From Planctomycetota bacterium (GTDB taxonomy: Bacteria; Planctomycetota; Planctomycetia; Pirellulales; Pirellulaceae): a stretch of 64,000 bases of DNA. This document shows positions 53,122-61,777 of the stretch, piece by piece. Made by a program: the position numbers and the translations under genes. The stretch covers positions 186,001 through 250,000 of the forward strand of contig JAPLNI010000058.1 in the NCBI GenBank assembly GCA_026692865.1, written 5' to 3'. The notes under the pieces were generated by a model. That model had not been told where the DNA came from, searched no databases, and worked only from the letters and a program-made list of their open reading frames with translations. The first letter of the stretch is position 1; each line of letters starts with the position of its first letter.

Positions 53122-54147
53122 ATGATTTGGCTAGAGCTATTTGTCGCCACAGTAACTGCTTCGATCGTAGGGTCGATGCACTGTGTTGGCATGTGCGGAC
53201 CGTTTACGATGATTGCAACTCACACCCCAGGAACTTTGCTTGGAGGGAAGACTTCGAGTGATCGAATCAACTCTGCGGCGAGTGGTTACAGTCCACGCTG
53301 TTTATCAAGCCTTCGATTAGTAGCTTATCATTTAGGACGATTGAGTACCTACTTGGTATTAGGAATCATCGCGGGTTTGGCCGGGACGATGATTAACCAA
53401 GCGGGAGTGACTGTAGGGTGGAGCGGTATAGCTGCGATTCTGGTCGGAATGTCGATGATCATTTTTGGATTTACACGTTTAGCCATAATGATGAGGGCAA
53501 CGCGGTCTGTAAGGCACTCGGCGAGTATGGAGAGCTGGTCGAAAAGAATTCTCGCAGTCGGTAAACGAATTCAATCGACTTCGCCGATACAAAAGGCGTT
53601 CGTTATGGGACTGATAACAACTTGGCTTCCTTGTGGTTGGTTGTATCTCTTCGCACTTGCATCGAGTAGCACTGGCAGCGTTGGTCGTGCAACTTGGATG
53701 ATGTTCGCATTTTGGATTGGGACGCTTCCGTTATTGTCGCTGGTAGCAATCGGTAGCGAATCATTACGCAATCCAAATGTGTTTTCTAATTTGGCTAAGA
53801 TTCCGTTTTTAGGAGTGCTCTTTCGAATTCCACTCCAGGCGGTGGTTGCTTCTCTGATGATTGCTTTCGGGATCTATACGATTGCATTTCGATCGCGAGT
53901 TTCACTCGACGGAATGATTTCGCCGATTAATGCGGGGGAGTTAAATCAAACAAGCATTGCTGCCTTAGGTGACGAGCCGCTTCCGTGTTGCAAGGAGCGA
54001 GTAGATAAAAGCAATAAGGCGGTTGAATCGGCAATTCAAGCGATCGATTCTGCTCCTGAACCAGACAAGACGGCTGCCCCTGAGTCGAAGGAAAGTCTTT
54101 CTCAGAATGCTGTACACCAAAACTCCAAATCGATAGGAGGAAGGTGA
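53122..54147 (+). CDS. SafE/UreH-type membrane protein of the cbb3 assembly cluster
   Basis: Polytopic protein of the sulfite exporter TauE/SafE (UreH) family that often accompanies ccoGHIS. It starts with the metal-binding-like GSMHCVGMCGPFTMI, has YHLGRLSTYLVLGIIAGLAG, and about six membrane segments including FVMGLITTWLPCGWLYLFALA and FWIGTLPLLSL. A soluble tail of about 75 residues with a CC pair (EPLPCCKERV) follows the last helix and is unusual. 341 residues. A role in copper delivery is inferred from context only. Stop overlaps ccoI start (TGATG). Confidence 0.86.
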   Translation: MIWLELFVATVTASIVGSMHCVGMCGPFTMIATHTPGTLLGGKTSSDRINSAASGYSPRCLSSLRLVAYHLGRLSTYLVLGIIAGLAGTMINQAGVTVGWSGIAAILVGMSMIIFGFTRLAIMMRATRSVRHSASMESWSKRILAVGKRIQSTSPIQKAFVMGLITTWLPCGWLYLFALASSSTGSVGRATWMMFAFWIGTLPLLSLVAIGSESLRNPNVFSNLAKIPFLGVLFRIPLQAVVASLMIAFGIYTIAFRSRVSLDGMISPINAGELNQTSIAALGDEPLPCCKERVDKSNKAVESAIQAIDSAPEPDKTAAPESKESLSQNAVHQNSKSIGGR

Positions 54148-56738
54148 TGATCGCTTTAGGGAAGAGTACCGTAAGTGAGCGTTCAGTAGAGAACCATGAT
54201 GAATTGCGAGCCTCATCTAAAACTTGTACACAGCCGAGATTGGCGTCTCATGAGGCAGTGTGCGATCATTGTGGGCTTGTATCGACATCGATTGTCTCGT
54301 CGAACGATCATGTGTTCTGCTGCCACGGTTGCATGGGTGCGTTTGCGTTGATTCATCAGATGGGGCTTGATGATTACTACGCACTTCGCGAGGGAGCAGT
54401 TAGCGTTGATGTGGCTGGTGCAGACACCATTTTCAAACAGAAAGCACCGACCCTCGCAGCGATTGAAATGCTGAAGGACTTGGAAGCGGCTGGTGTGGAT
54501 GTTCACCAGACTTCCGATGGACTTTGTGAAGTACGTTTAACGGTTGAGGGGCTTCACTGTGCGGCTTGTTCGTGGCTGATTGAGCGCATGCAACCGACAC
54601 TTCCGGGTGTTCATTCGGCTCAAGTTCGGATGAACGATCGTTCGATTCACTTGGTTTACGATCCAAAGAAAACGAACCCGTCGAAAGTTGCAAGTCGACT
54701 TGCTCCGCTTGGCTATCTGCTGCTGCCACAGCATCGTGATCGAGCAGACCAAAGTACGAATCGACATCAACAGCGTGAGCACCTGATTGCAATCGCCGTT
54801 GCTGCGTTCTTGGCGGCGAACGCAATGTGGATTGGGGTTGCGTTGTACGCAGGTGAGGCAACTGGGATGCTTATCGAACACGCGTATTTTTTCCGTTGGA
54901 TCGGAACCATTTTGGGAGTGATGGCTGCCATATTCCCTGGACGCGTTTTCTTTCGGTCTGCCATCAATGCGGTACGAACTCGCACTGCCCACGTAGATAT
55001 CCCAATTGCGATTGCCCTCGCCATGGGAATTGTGGGCTCTCTGTTCGGCACAATTTATGGGAATGGGCAAATCTACTTTGACTCATTAGCTTCTTTAGTT
55101 TTGCTTTTAAGAATTGGTCGCTACATTCAATTTCGTTCGCAGTATGTGGTGGGGCTTTCGCTAGAAAAATTGTTTCGTTGGACCAACGCGATGACGACTC
55201 GTGTCGCTGAAGACGGCTCGTTGCATACGGTTGCGGCTTCGCAATTGAAACCGAGAGACATTGTGGTTGTGCAGCCTGGCGAAACGCTTCCAAGCGATGG
55301 GCTTGTCGTGCAAGGACGCAGTCACTTGAATGTAAGTTGGCTGACTGGTGAAAGTGTACCTCAGTCGATCTCTGTTGGTGATCGAATCGTCGGTGGCACG
55401 ATGAATATCGAATCGCCAATCCAAGTCTGCATCACCGAATGCGGTAAGCAGAGCCGGCTTGGGCAACTGGAAGAAGTGATTCGCAACGCAGCAGGAGATC
55501 GAACGCCGCTGGTTCGAGCGGCAGACAAAATCGCCAAGTGGTTTGTAGTAACGGTCCTTCTGTTGGCTGTTGGTTGCTGGGTTGGTTGGTTTTGGCTGAA
55601 AGGCCCAACTACTGCGACTATGCATACGGTGTCATTGCTGACGATCGCATGCCCTTGTGCGATTGCTTTAGCAGCACCGCTGGTTATTACGATTGCGATT
55701 GGAAGAGCCGCTCGACAACAAATCTGGATTCGCGACGGCCAATGTCTGGAGCGGCTCGCCAAACCAGGTCTCATTTTGTTTGATAAAACAGGAACCCTGA
55801 CCGAGGGTAATATGAAAGTGCAGCAATGGAGTGGCTCTCCCAGTAGTATTCGCTGTGCACTCGCAGTCGAATCACAGTTAAACCACCCGATCGCAAAAGC
55901 TATTTGTGAATACGCTCGGTTACAAGTAACCGAACGATCTCAATTTGAATTGCAAAACATGGTGTCTGAAAACATTCGTTCGATAGAGGGGCTTGGTGTA
56001 TCCGCGGTGGTTAACGGAGCTGATATTTTGATTGGCTCGGAACAACTACTTCGATCGCATAACATTTATATCGCGATGGAGTGGAGTGCAATCCTTGAAC
56101 GAGTTTTACAAGATGGTATGACGCCAGTTTGGATTGCAATCGATGGAGTGATTGAGGCGATCGTGTCGGTAAGTGACTCGCTAAGGACCGACACGGTCGA
56201 ATCGCTCAAGGCCCTTCAGGCAAAAGGATGGAAGCTTGGGATTTTATCCGGAGATCGACAAGAGGTTGTCGATTACTGGCGTAGACGCATCGAAAGTAAT
56301 GGAATCATTTTCGAGAAAACGATTGGTGAAGCCAGCCCCGAGCAGAAAGTCGATACCGTTCGATTGTCGCGCGAGAATGAGAAACATACAGTCGTGTTTG
56401 TTGGCGATGGCATCAACGATGCGGCCGCTTTAGCAGTCGCCGACGTTGGGATAGCGATTCGAGGCGGGAGCGAGATTAGCCTCCGAGCAGCACCGATATA
56501 CGTCGCTAGCAACCGCCTGCGATCCATCGAGCAACTTGTCGATGCTTCCTCGTCGACGCTTCGCACGATCCAAAAGTGCTTTGGCATTTCATTGGTCTAC
56601 AATTCCATCACGATTTCTTTAGCCGTAGTAGGCCTCATCCACCCATTGATTGCCGCTATCTTCATGCCCATCAGCGGGCTTACCGTTTTGGGATTAGCAA
56701 TTGCAGGGAACTCCTTCGAAAAGAACAAGACATCATGA
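54147..56738 (+). CDS. ccoI: Copper-transporting P-type ATPase CcoI (FixI)
   Basis: Copper pump that supplies the oxidase CuB site. N-terminal Cys-rich zinc-ribbon-like segment (CDHCGLV, FCCHGCMGAF), a heavy-metal-associated domain with GLHCAACSWLIERM, eight membrane segments, the CPC ion motif in TIACPCAIALA, phosphorylation motif DKTGTLTEG, HP motif LNHPIAK and hinge GDGINDAAAL. 863 residues. ATG at 54147 is preferred: AGGAGG lies 6 nt upstream, one of the best ribosome sites in the window. Its stop overlaps the ccoS start (ATGA). Confidence 0.96.
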   Translation: MIALGKSTVSERSVENHDELRASSKTCTQPRLASHEAVCDHCGLVSTSIVSSNDHVFCCHGCMGAFALIHQMGLDDYYALREGAVSVDVAGADTIFKQKAPTLAAIEMLKDLEAAGVDVHQTSDGLCEVRLTVEGLHCAACSWLIERMQPTLPGVHSAQVRMNDRSIHLVYDPKKTNPSKVASRLAPLGYLLLPQHRDRADQSTNRHQQREHLIAIAVAAFLAANAMWIGVALYAGEATGMLIEHAYFFRWIGTILGVMAAIFPGRVFFRSAINAVRTRTAHVDIPIAIALAMGIVGSLFGTIYGNGQIYFDSLASLVLLLRIGRYIQFRSQYVVGLSLEKLFRWTNAMTTRVAEDGSLHTVAASQLKPRDIVVVQPGETLPSDGLVVQGRSHLNVSWLTGESVPQSISVGDRIVGGTMNIESPIQVCITECGKQSRLGQLEEVIRNAAGDRTPLVRAADKIAKWFVVTVLLLAVGCWVGWFWLKGPTTATMHTVSLLTIACPCAIALAAPLVITIAIGRAARQQIWIRDGQCLERLAKPGLILFDKTGTLTEGNMKVQQWSGSPSSIRCALAVESQLNHPIAKAICEYARLQVTERSQFELQNMVSENIRSIEGLGVSAVVNGADILIGSEQLLRSHNIYIAMEWSAILERVLQDGMTPVWIAIDGVIEAIVSVSDSLRTDTVESLKALQAKGWKLGILSGDRQEVVDYWRRRIESNGIIFEKTIGEASPEQKVDTVRLSRENEKHTVVFVGDGINDAAALAVADVGIAIRGGSEISLRAAPIYVASNRLRSIEQLVDASSSTLRTIQKCFGISLVYNSITISLAVVGLIHPLIAAIFMPISGLTVLGLAIAGNSFEKNKTS

Positions 56739-56902
56739 GTGTCCTTTACATCACGCTTCCGATTGCATTGTTGATGGGAGCGATCGGACTCTATGCATGT
56801 GTTCGCTGTATCGCCGCAGGGCAATACGATGATTTGGAATCACCTGCTTTGCGGATACTTCAAGATGATGTCGAAATCCAGTCTAAGAAAAGCAGCGAGT
56901 AG
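56735..56902 (+). CDS. ccoS: cbb3 oxidase maturation protein CcoS
   Basis: 55 residues: MSVLYITLPIALLMGAIGLYACVRC, one membrane helix, followed by GQYDDLESPALRIL, the CcoS signature. Starts inside the ccoI stop (ATGA overlap). A longer frame begins at 56576 but its first part lies out of frame within ccoI and has no family match. CcoS is needed for cofactor insertion in other bacteria. Confidence 0.95.
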   Translation: MSVLYITLPIALLMGAIGLYACVRCIAAGQYDDLESPALRILQDDVEIQSKKSSE

Positions 56903-56908
56903 CTTACT

Positions 56909-58246
56909 ATGTGTAGTTGCCATAGCACAAAACGCAGTCGTGAAGTTCTTTGCTTACTTCTTGTTGGTCTTTTCAGTGTCATAAGTGCTGGACGGGTCGA
57001 GGCTCAGAAGGATTCCTTCGAGGGACCGCCCGTTGACTATCTCAAGCGTGCCGTTCACGACCCCGTAGCGATCCTCGCGAAAAAACTCTCCTCTTGTGAT
57101 GCAGAGCTTCAATACGATCAGAAGCACGGCTTTTTGAAGTCGGTACTAGAAGAGCTTGATATCCCAGAGAGTTCTCAAGTGCTTGTGTTTTCTAAGACAA
57201 GTCTCCAAATACAGCGGATCTCTCCACGGCATCCAAGGGCGATTTACTTCAGCGATGACGTTTACGTTGGATGGTGTTTTCATGGCGACGTTATCGAATT
57301 AGCGTCCACCGATCCGGAGCAAGGGGCGATTTTTTATTCTCTAAAACAAAGTGAATTTGCCACCCCTAATATGCTGCGCGATCGAGGGCAGTGCCTCACC
57401 TGTCATGCATCCAGTCGTACGCAAGATGTTCCAGGGTATCTCGTACGAAGTGTTTCTCCAGACAAAGCAGGTCATCCAATTTTAGGAAGCGGTACATTTA
57501 CAACCGACCATACGAGTCCGTTTGCGAACCGTTGGGGGGGATGGTATGTGACCGGAAGTCACGGTCGGATGGAGCACATGGGGAACCAGATTTATTCAGA
57601 GGACAAGGAATCTAGCTCGCAACCATCAGGACTTAATCGCAAGTCTTTGGAAGAATACTTTGATACATCCGCTTATCTAACACCACACAGTGATCTGGTC
57701 GCGTTGATGGTGTTGGAGCATCAAACACAAATGCACAATGCAATCACAGCGGCAAGCTTTGAGACGCGGCAAGCGATGGCTCAATCCTACGATATGAACA
57801 AATTACTGGAGCGGGAAGAAGGGTTTGTAAGCGAAAGTGCCCAGCGACGAATGGAAGCCGTGGCAGACCAGCTGCTCTATCATCTATTCATGTGTGATGA
57901 ATTCCAGCTTCAGGATCCCGTTTCTGGCACCAGCGATTTTGCTCTGGATTTTGTAAAGCGAGCCAAAGTCGACTCGACAGGGAGATCGCTACGAGACTTG
58001 GATTTGCAGACGCGGCTTTTCAAATATCCTTGCAGTTACATAATCTATTCGCCATCGTTTGATCGATTGCCCGACAAGGTTTTGCAGATAGTCTTAACAA
58101 AGGCCTTAAGAATTCTTGAAGGAGAAGAAGTATCGACAAAATACTCCCATTTGAAAAAGGAGAATAGGACCGCCATTCTTGAGATCTTACTTGAAACCAA
58201 ACCATTGGTTCGCGAAGCGTATCAACAATTGACCTCTGCGAGGTGA
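56909..58246 (+). CDS. Exported protein with one c-type haem site, unknown function
   Basis: I do not recognise a family. A signal peptide (about residues 1-32, LCLLLVGLFSVISAGRVEA) is followed by DYLKRAVHDPVAILAKKL, a strand-rich part with IYFSDDVYVGWCFHGDVIELAS, and a single haem-binding CLTCH (about residue 169). Next are a Gly/His-rich GSGTFTTDHTSPFANRWGGWYVTGSHG and a long helical C-terminal half with VALMVLEHQTQMHN. The His and Met residues there could be axial ligands. 445 residues. It begins 6 bp after ccoS and so is probably part of the oxidase operon; an electron-transfer or assembly role is inferred only from that. Confidence 0.82.
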   Translation: MCSCHSTKRSREVLCLLLVGLFSVISAGRVEAQKDSFEGPPVDYLKRAVHDPVAILAKKLSSCDAELQYDQKHGFLKSVLEELDIPESSQVLVFSKTSLQIQRISPRHPRAIYFSDDVYVGWCFHGDVIELASTDPEQGAIFYSLKQSEFATPNMLRDRGQCLTCHASSRTQDVPGYLVRSVSPDKAGHPILGSGTFTTDHTSPFANRWGGWYVTGSHGRMEHMGNQIYSEDKESSSQPSGLNRKSLEEYFDTSAYLTPHSDLVALMVLEHQTQMHNAITAASFETRQAMAQSYDMNKLLEREEGFVSESAQRRMEAVADQLLYHLFMCDEFQLQDPVSGTSDFALDFVKRAKVDSTGRSLRDLDLQTRLFKYPCSYIIYSPSFDRLPDKVLQIVLTKALRILEGEEVSTKYSHLKKENRTAILEILLETKPLVREAYQQLTSAR

Positions 58247-58334
58247 AATCATTTCACATTGCATCCGTTGCGTAAGTTGCCTTCCCTGATGCTACAATAA
58301 AGTTCTTATTAGCGACATTTGATTTAGGAAACTT

Positions 58335-60290
58335 ATGGGTTGCAAAGAACATTCTCATCATTCTGGACCTCCAATCTTTGAAGCGATTGAAACGGTCGCC
58401 TGTGCATTTTTCGGGCTGCTGGGGTTTGGTCTGTCTCGATATTTGGGTGACACCGAAGGTGGAAGTCCCCCAACGCTTGCCATCGCCTCCTGGGGCATTG
58501 CGTACGTTGCTGGAGGATATAGGCCGTTTATTGAGTCGATCCACGATCTTCGTCATGGCAAGTTGAGTATCCATACATTGATGGTTGTTGCTGCCATCGG
58601 TGCTGCGATCTTAGGTGATTGGATGGAAGGGGCGATTCTGCTTTTCCTGTTCGCGCTCGCCGAGACACTCGAAACCTTTGCGACTTATCGCACGAATCAG
58701 TCGATTGAATCTTTGATCAAGCTGCGCCCTCGTCAAGCAACACGTTTGATTGCTGGGAGTGACCATGACGAGACGATTGAAGTCGAGCTTTTGAACGTGA
58801 AAGATCTCATCCGTGTAAAGCCTGGCGAAAGGTTTCCGATTGATGGGGTTGTTCAAGAAGGCGAAACATGGGTAGACGAGTCGACGTTGACCGGTGAAAG
58901 TGAACTTATCCATAAAGTAGTCGGAACGGAAGTCTTTTCCGGAACGATGAACGGTCAGGGTTCTGTAATTGTCGAAATGACAAAAGTCATCGCCGACACA
59001 ACGCTTGAACGCATCGTGCATATGGTTCACGAAGCACAGGCTCAGAAGACTCCGACACAGCGCTTTGTCGAATCATGGCAACAACCGTACGTGCTAGGCG
59101 TTTTTGTCGCTTCGCTTCTGGTGTTACTTGGAAGTCGATTAGTACACGCTACAAACTGGTACGACGCGTTTTATCATTCGATGGTTCTGCTTGTCGCTGC
59201 CTCGCCGTGCGCGGTCGTGGTCAGTTCGCCCTCGGTGATGCTCTCCGCGATTGCACTTGCAGGACGGCGTGGAGTGTTGTTCAAAGGTGCTGTCCATTTG
59301 GAATCGCTCGGTAAGGTCGAAGTTCTTGCGATGGACAAGACGGGCACGGTCACGATGGGGCGTCCCGGTGTTACAGAGGTTTGGGCTACTCGTGAACAAG
59401 ATATTCCTCGGTTGCTTGCTTTGGCAGCGGCCGTTGAAAAGCAAAGCGAGCACCCGCTAGCGATTCCTGTCATGGAAGAACTCAAGCGACGTAATATTAC
59501 AGCCATTCCCACCAATTTGCGTGGATTTGCCAGTCACACAGGCTTGGGTGTCCACGCTCAAGTCGAAGGTCTTTGGGTCGGAATTGGACGCGAAGGACTG
59601 TTCGAATCTCACGATGTTGTCTTACCGCAAGTGTTGATTGAAAATGTTCAGCGAATCCGCGATCTTGGTCAGACAGCCTTGGTAGTCGCTGGAACCAACG
59701 AAAACAATCAAGACAATATCTATGGAGTGATAGGTGTCGCCGATCTGCTCCGTCCCGAAGCGGAACGTACCATTGCGATCATCAAAGAACTTGGTATCTC
59801 AAAAGTAGTGCTTCTCACTGGTGACCATGAGCGAGTTGCAGCACCGATTGCAAAGCGACTTGGGATAGACGAGTTTCGAGCAGGACTATTGCCCGATGAC
59901 AAAGTAAATGAGATCGCTCGCTTATCGAAGAACTATCAATCGATCGCAATGATTGGAGATGGAATCAACGATGCTCCCTCATTGGCGACCGCAGATGTCG
60001 GCATTGCAATGGGAGGTGCCGGGACAGACGTTGCGATTGAGGTTGCTGATGTCGTTTTAATGCGAGACAGCTTGAATGCATTGCCACTTGCGATTTGGGT
60101 AAGTCGATTAGCGCGAAAACGTGTTCGGCAAAATATGATTTTTGCATTCGGTACCATCGCGGTACTTGTAATCGCGAGCTTCTTCGATCTTCCACTTTGG
60201 CTTGGTGTACTAGCACATGAAGGAAGCACCGTTATTGTTGTATTCAACGGGCTAAGAATACTGTGGGAAAAAACTCCGTCATTTGAGTAA
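58335..60290 (+). CDS. P1B-4-type heavy-metal P-type ATPase
   Basis: Metal efflux pump. Instead of CPC the membrane motif is SPC (AASPCAVVVSS), and the last membrane region has HEGST. SPC with HEGxT marks the P1B-4 group, which exports cobalt, zinc or ferrous iron (family knowledge). Phosphorylation motif DKTGTVTMG, HP motif SEHPLAI and GDGINDAPSL are intact. There is no N-terminal heavy-metal domain, only a short Cys/His segment (GCKEHSHHSG). 651 residues. It follows the oxidase cluster after 88 bp. A possible promoter, TTGCGT (58268) and TACAAT (58293) with 19-bp spacing, suggests separate transcription. Confidence 0.92.
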   Translation: MGCKEHSHHSGPPIFEAIETVACAFFGLLGFGLSRYLGDTEGGSPPTLAIASWGIAYVAGGYRPFIESIHDLRHGKLSIHTLMVVAAIGAAILGDWMEGAILLFLFALAETLETFATYRTNQSIESLIKLRPRQATRLIAGSDHDETIEVELLNVKDLIRVKPGERFPIDGVVQEGETWVDESTLTGESELIHKVVGTEVFSGTMNGQGSVIVEMTKVIADTTLERIVHMVHEAQAQKTPTQRFVESWQQPYVLGVFVASLLVLLGSRLVHATNWYDAFYHSMVLLVAASPCAVVVSSPSVMLSAIALAGRRGVLFKGAVHLESLGKVEVLAMDKTGTVTMGRPGVTEVWATREQDIPRLLALAAAVEKQSEHPLAIPVMEELKRRNITAIPTNLRGFASHTGLGVHAQVEGLWVGIGREGLFESHDVVLPQVLIENVQRIRDLGQTALVVAGTNENNQDNIYGVIGVADLLRPEAERTIAIIKELGISKVVLLTGDHERVAAPIAKRLGIDEFRAGLLPDDKVNEIARLSKNYQSIAMIGDGINDAPSLATADVGIAMGGAGTDVAIEVADVVLMRDSLNALPLAIWVSRLARKRVRQNMIFAFGTIAVLVIASFFDLPLWLGVLAHEGSTVIVVFNGLRILWEKTPSFE

Positions 60291-60336
60291 CTCATGAAGA
60301 TTGATGAGTAATTAGGGATTCACAAGTAGCGATTCG

Positions 60337-61055
60337 GTGTGGGTCTGGATTATTCTGTGCTTAGGAATCGCCATTCCAAACGTCGTAACAGAAGAAGTCC
60401 CCGTTAGTAGCACACAAGCATGAACGAAGAAATCGCCTACACGGTTTTCGAGCAACAATCCGAGCAAATCCCTTACGAATGCACCTACATCGTCAACAAG
60501 CCTGAGGTTCGAACTGGAACCCGTCAAGTTGTCGATTACAAGATGGAAACTCGCGAACGAACACGCAAACAAATCAAGTATGTTGATGAAACGCGAACTC
60601 GAACTCGCAAGGAATTGACCTACACGACCGAGAAGAAGAGCGAGACGTATCCTGTGATAACTTACTCAACCGAGAAGAAGACCAAGGAAATCAGCTTCAC
60701 ATTCAACGTGCCAGAGACGACGCCAACACCTGTTCAAACGACTCGTTACGAATAAGTCGCTGAAGAAGTTGTTGAAGAGTACACGGTCGCCGTTCAATTT
60801 CCTATGATGAAGGAAGTACAAGTTCAGGTCTGCAAGATGGTTCCCAAGTTGGTTTCATATACATTCAGCCCCTGCGCAACTGCCAACACTTCGACCCAAA
60901 GCGGCTCGACTCCTTGCGGATCAGGCGCGACTGAAGGAACACAAGCTGGCGGTTGCGGCTGTGCAACTTCAGCTCCGGTGGCTTTCTCGGCATGTTGCTG
61001 CGGAAACCAATCGATCGCCTCAGTTTCAAAAAAGCTGAGCCCAAAACTGGCTTAG
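60337..61055 (+). pseudogene. Broken YTV-repeat exported protein
   Basis: One reading frame covers 60420-60755 (MNEEIAYTVFEQQ..., full of Arg/Thr/Tyr repeats such as TRERTRKQIKYVDETRTRTRKELTYTTEKK). It is cut by an in-frame TAA at 60753, and the same frame goes on as VAEEVVEEYTVAVQFPMMKEVQVQVCKMVPKLVSY to 61055. The YTV pattern on both sides of the stop shows one ancestral gene. Upstream, a signal-peptide-like frame from GTG 60337 (WVWIILCLGIAIPNVV) ends in TGA overlapping the ATG at 60420, in a different frame. That suggests a frameshift as well. YTV-motif repeat proteins are a planctomycete family (recall, not checked). The C-terminus is Gly/Cys-rich. Confidence 0.75.
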
Positions 61056-61096
61056 TTTTTGATGAACAGCGTCTTTGATCAACAACAATTTGAAAC

Positions 61097-61130
61097 GCGA
61101 GTCTCAGGTCCATTGCGGCTCGCATTTTTT
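61097..61130 (+). terminator. Possible terminator after the YTV pseudogene
   Basis: GCGAG (61097-61101) and CTCGC (61119-61123) form a short stem followed by ATTTTTT. Overlapping it, CTCAGGTC (61103-61110) pairs with GACCTGAG (61144-61151). Weak 5-bp stem with a large loop. Confidence 0.4.
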
Positions 61131-61189
61131 GTTTTGATTTTGAGACCTGAGGCACGGGCGATCAAAAGGAAATATATCCGGAGCCGTAG

Positions 61190-61470
61190 GCATTAGTCCA
61201 ATTCCACCTACTTTCTGTCAAAAATGTTCGCTATTTCATCAGTCGCCTCGCGTCAGAGAGCGTCTCGCTTAGTAATCCAGTGTTTCTGCATTTTCGTACT
61301 CGTACTCAGTCGTAAGCCGGTACTCGTGCTCCTACTCGATCGGATTGCAGTCGACTCGAGTACGAGTACCATTTCATTGAGTACGAGTACGAACTAATTT
61401 AAATGCTAAGCTGGAAAGTCTCTGACGCCAGGCGGCTGATGGGTCTAACTTAGGTGGTATTAGACTAACG
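61190..61470. repeat. Nested inverted-repeat structure around family C copy 2
   Basis: The outer arms at about 61190-61271 and 61403-61470 are imperfect reverse complements: blocks GCATTAGTCCAATTCCACCTA, CATCAGTCGCC and CGTCAGAGA on the left match CACCTAAGTT, CATCAGCCGCC and CGTCAGAGA on the reversed right side. The family C repeat sits in the middle. The left arm is about 15 bp longer. No open reading frame of substance lies inside. Confidence 0.75.
61295..61394 (+). repeat. TACTCGTACTCG-type repeat, family C, copy 2
   Basis: Shares with copy 1 (47340-47444) CGTAAGCCGGTACTCGT, ACTCGAT, GAGTACGAGTACC and ATTTCATTGAGTACGAGTAC in the same order and spacing, plus left flank TTTCTGCA and right flank GCTAAGC. 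The left and right halves are mutually complementary. Confidence 0.85.
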
Positions 61471-61579
61471 CCATCGACCCAGTTTTCATCATCCCAGGCT
61501 TGTCCAGCGCACCGCAAAATGTTTGGCGTGCTAACCGTTCAAGCGTGTGCACTCGAGAAACTTGCGGGGGCTCAAAAAC

Positions 61580-61774
61580 TCAGATAAGCTGAGTTGCACC
61601 CCAGAGCAAACCGGCTACCACGAGCATGAAGACCGTGAACCAGACGGCTTGGGACATCGCCTGCTTGATAATCAAATCTGTTCGCTCGTGGCGAGTTGCT
61701 GCAAGAACTAAGGCAACAGCAACAATCAAGGGAAGATAGTACAGCAAATATTCGGGGGACATTGTTACGGACAT
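61580..61774 (-). CDS. Small two-helix membrane protein downstream of rsfS
   Basis: 64 residues with two hydrophobic helices (YYLPLIVAVALVLAAT and AVWFTVFMLVVAGLLWGATQLI) joined by a charged loop RHERTDLIIKQAMSQ. No family assigned. The ATG is 3 bp after the rsfS stop on the same strand, so it is very likely co-translated. The tight coupling and clean two-helix hairpin favour a real gene despite its size. Confidence 0.75.
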   Translation of the reverse strand: MSVTMSPEYLLYYLPLIVAVALVLAATRHERTDLIIKQAMSQAVWFTVFMLVVAGLLWGATQLI

Positions 61775-61777
61775 CGA

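Noticed and set aside
56576-56902. 108-codon frame containing ccoS
   Set aside because: The first 53 codons overlap ccoI in another frame and lack the CcoS pattern. The ATG at 56735 with ATGA overlap is the real start.
60804-61055. Separate gene starting at ATG 60804
   Set aside because: It is in the same frame as the sequence before TAA 60753 and shares the YTV pattern, so it is better seen as the 3' part of the broken gene.
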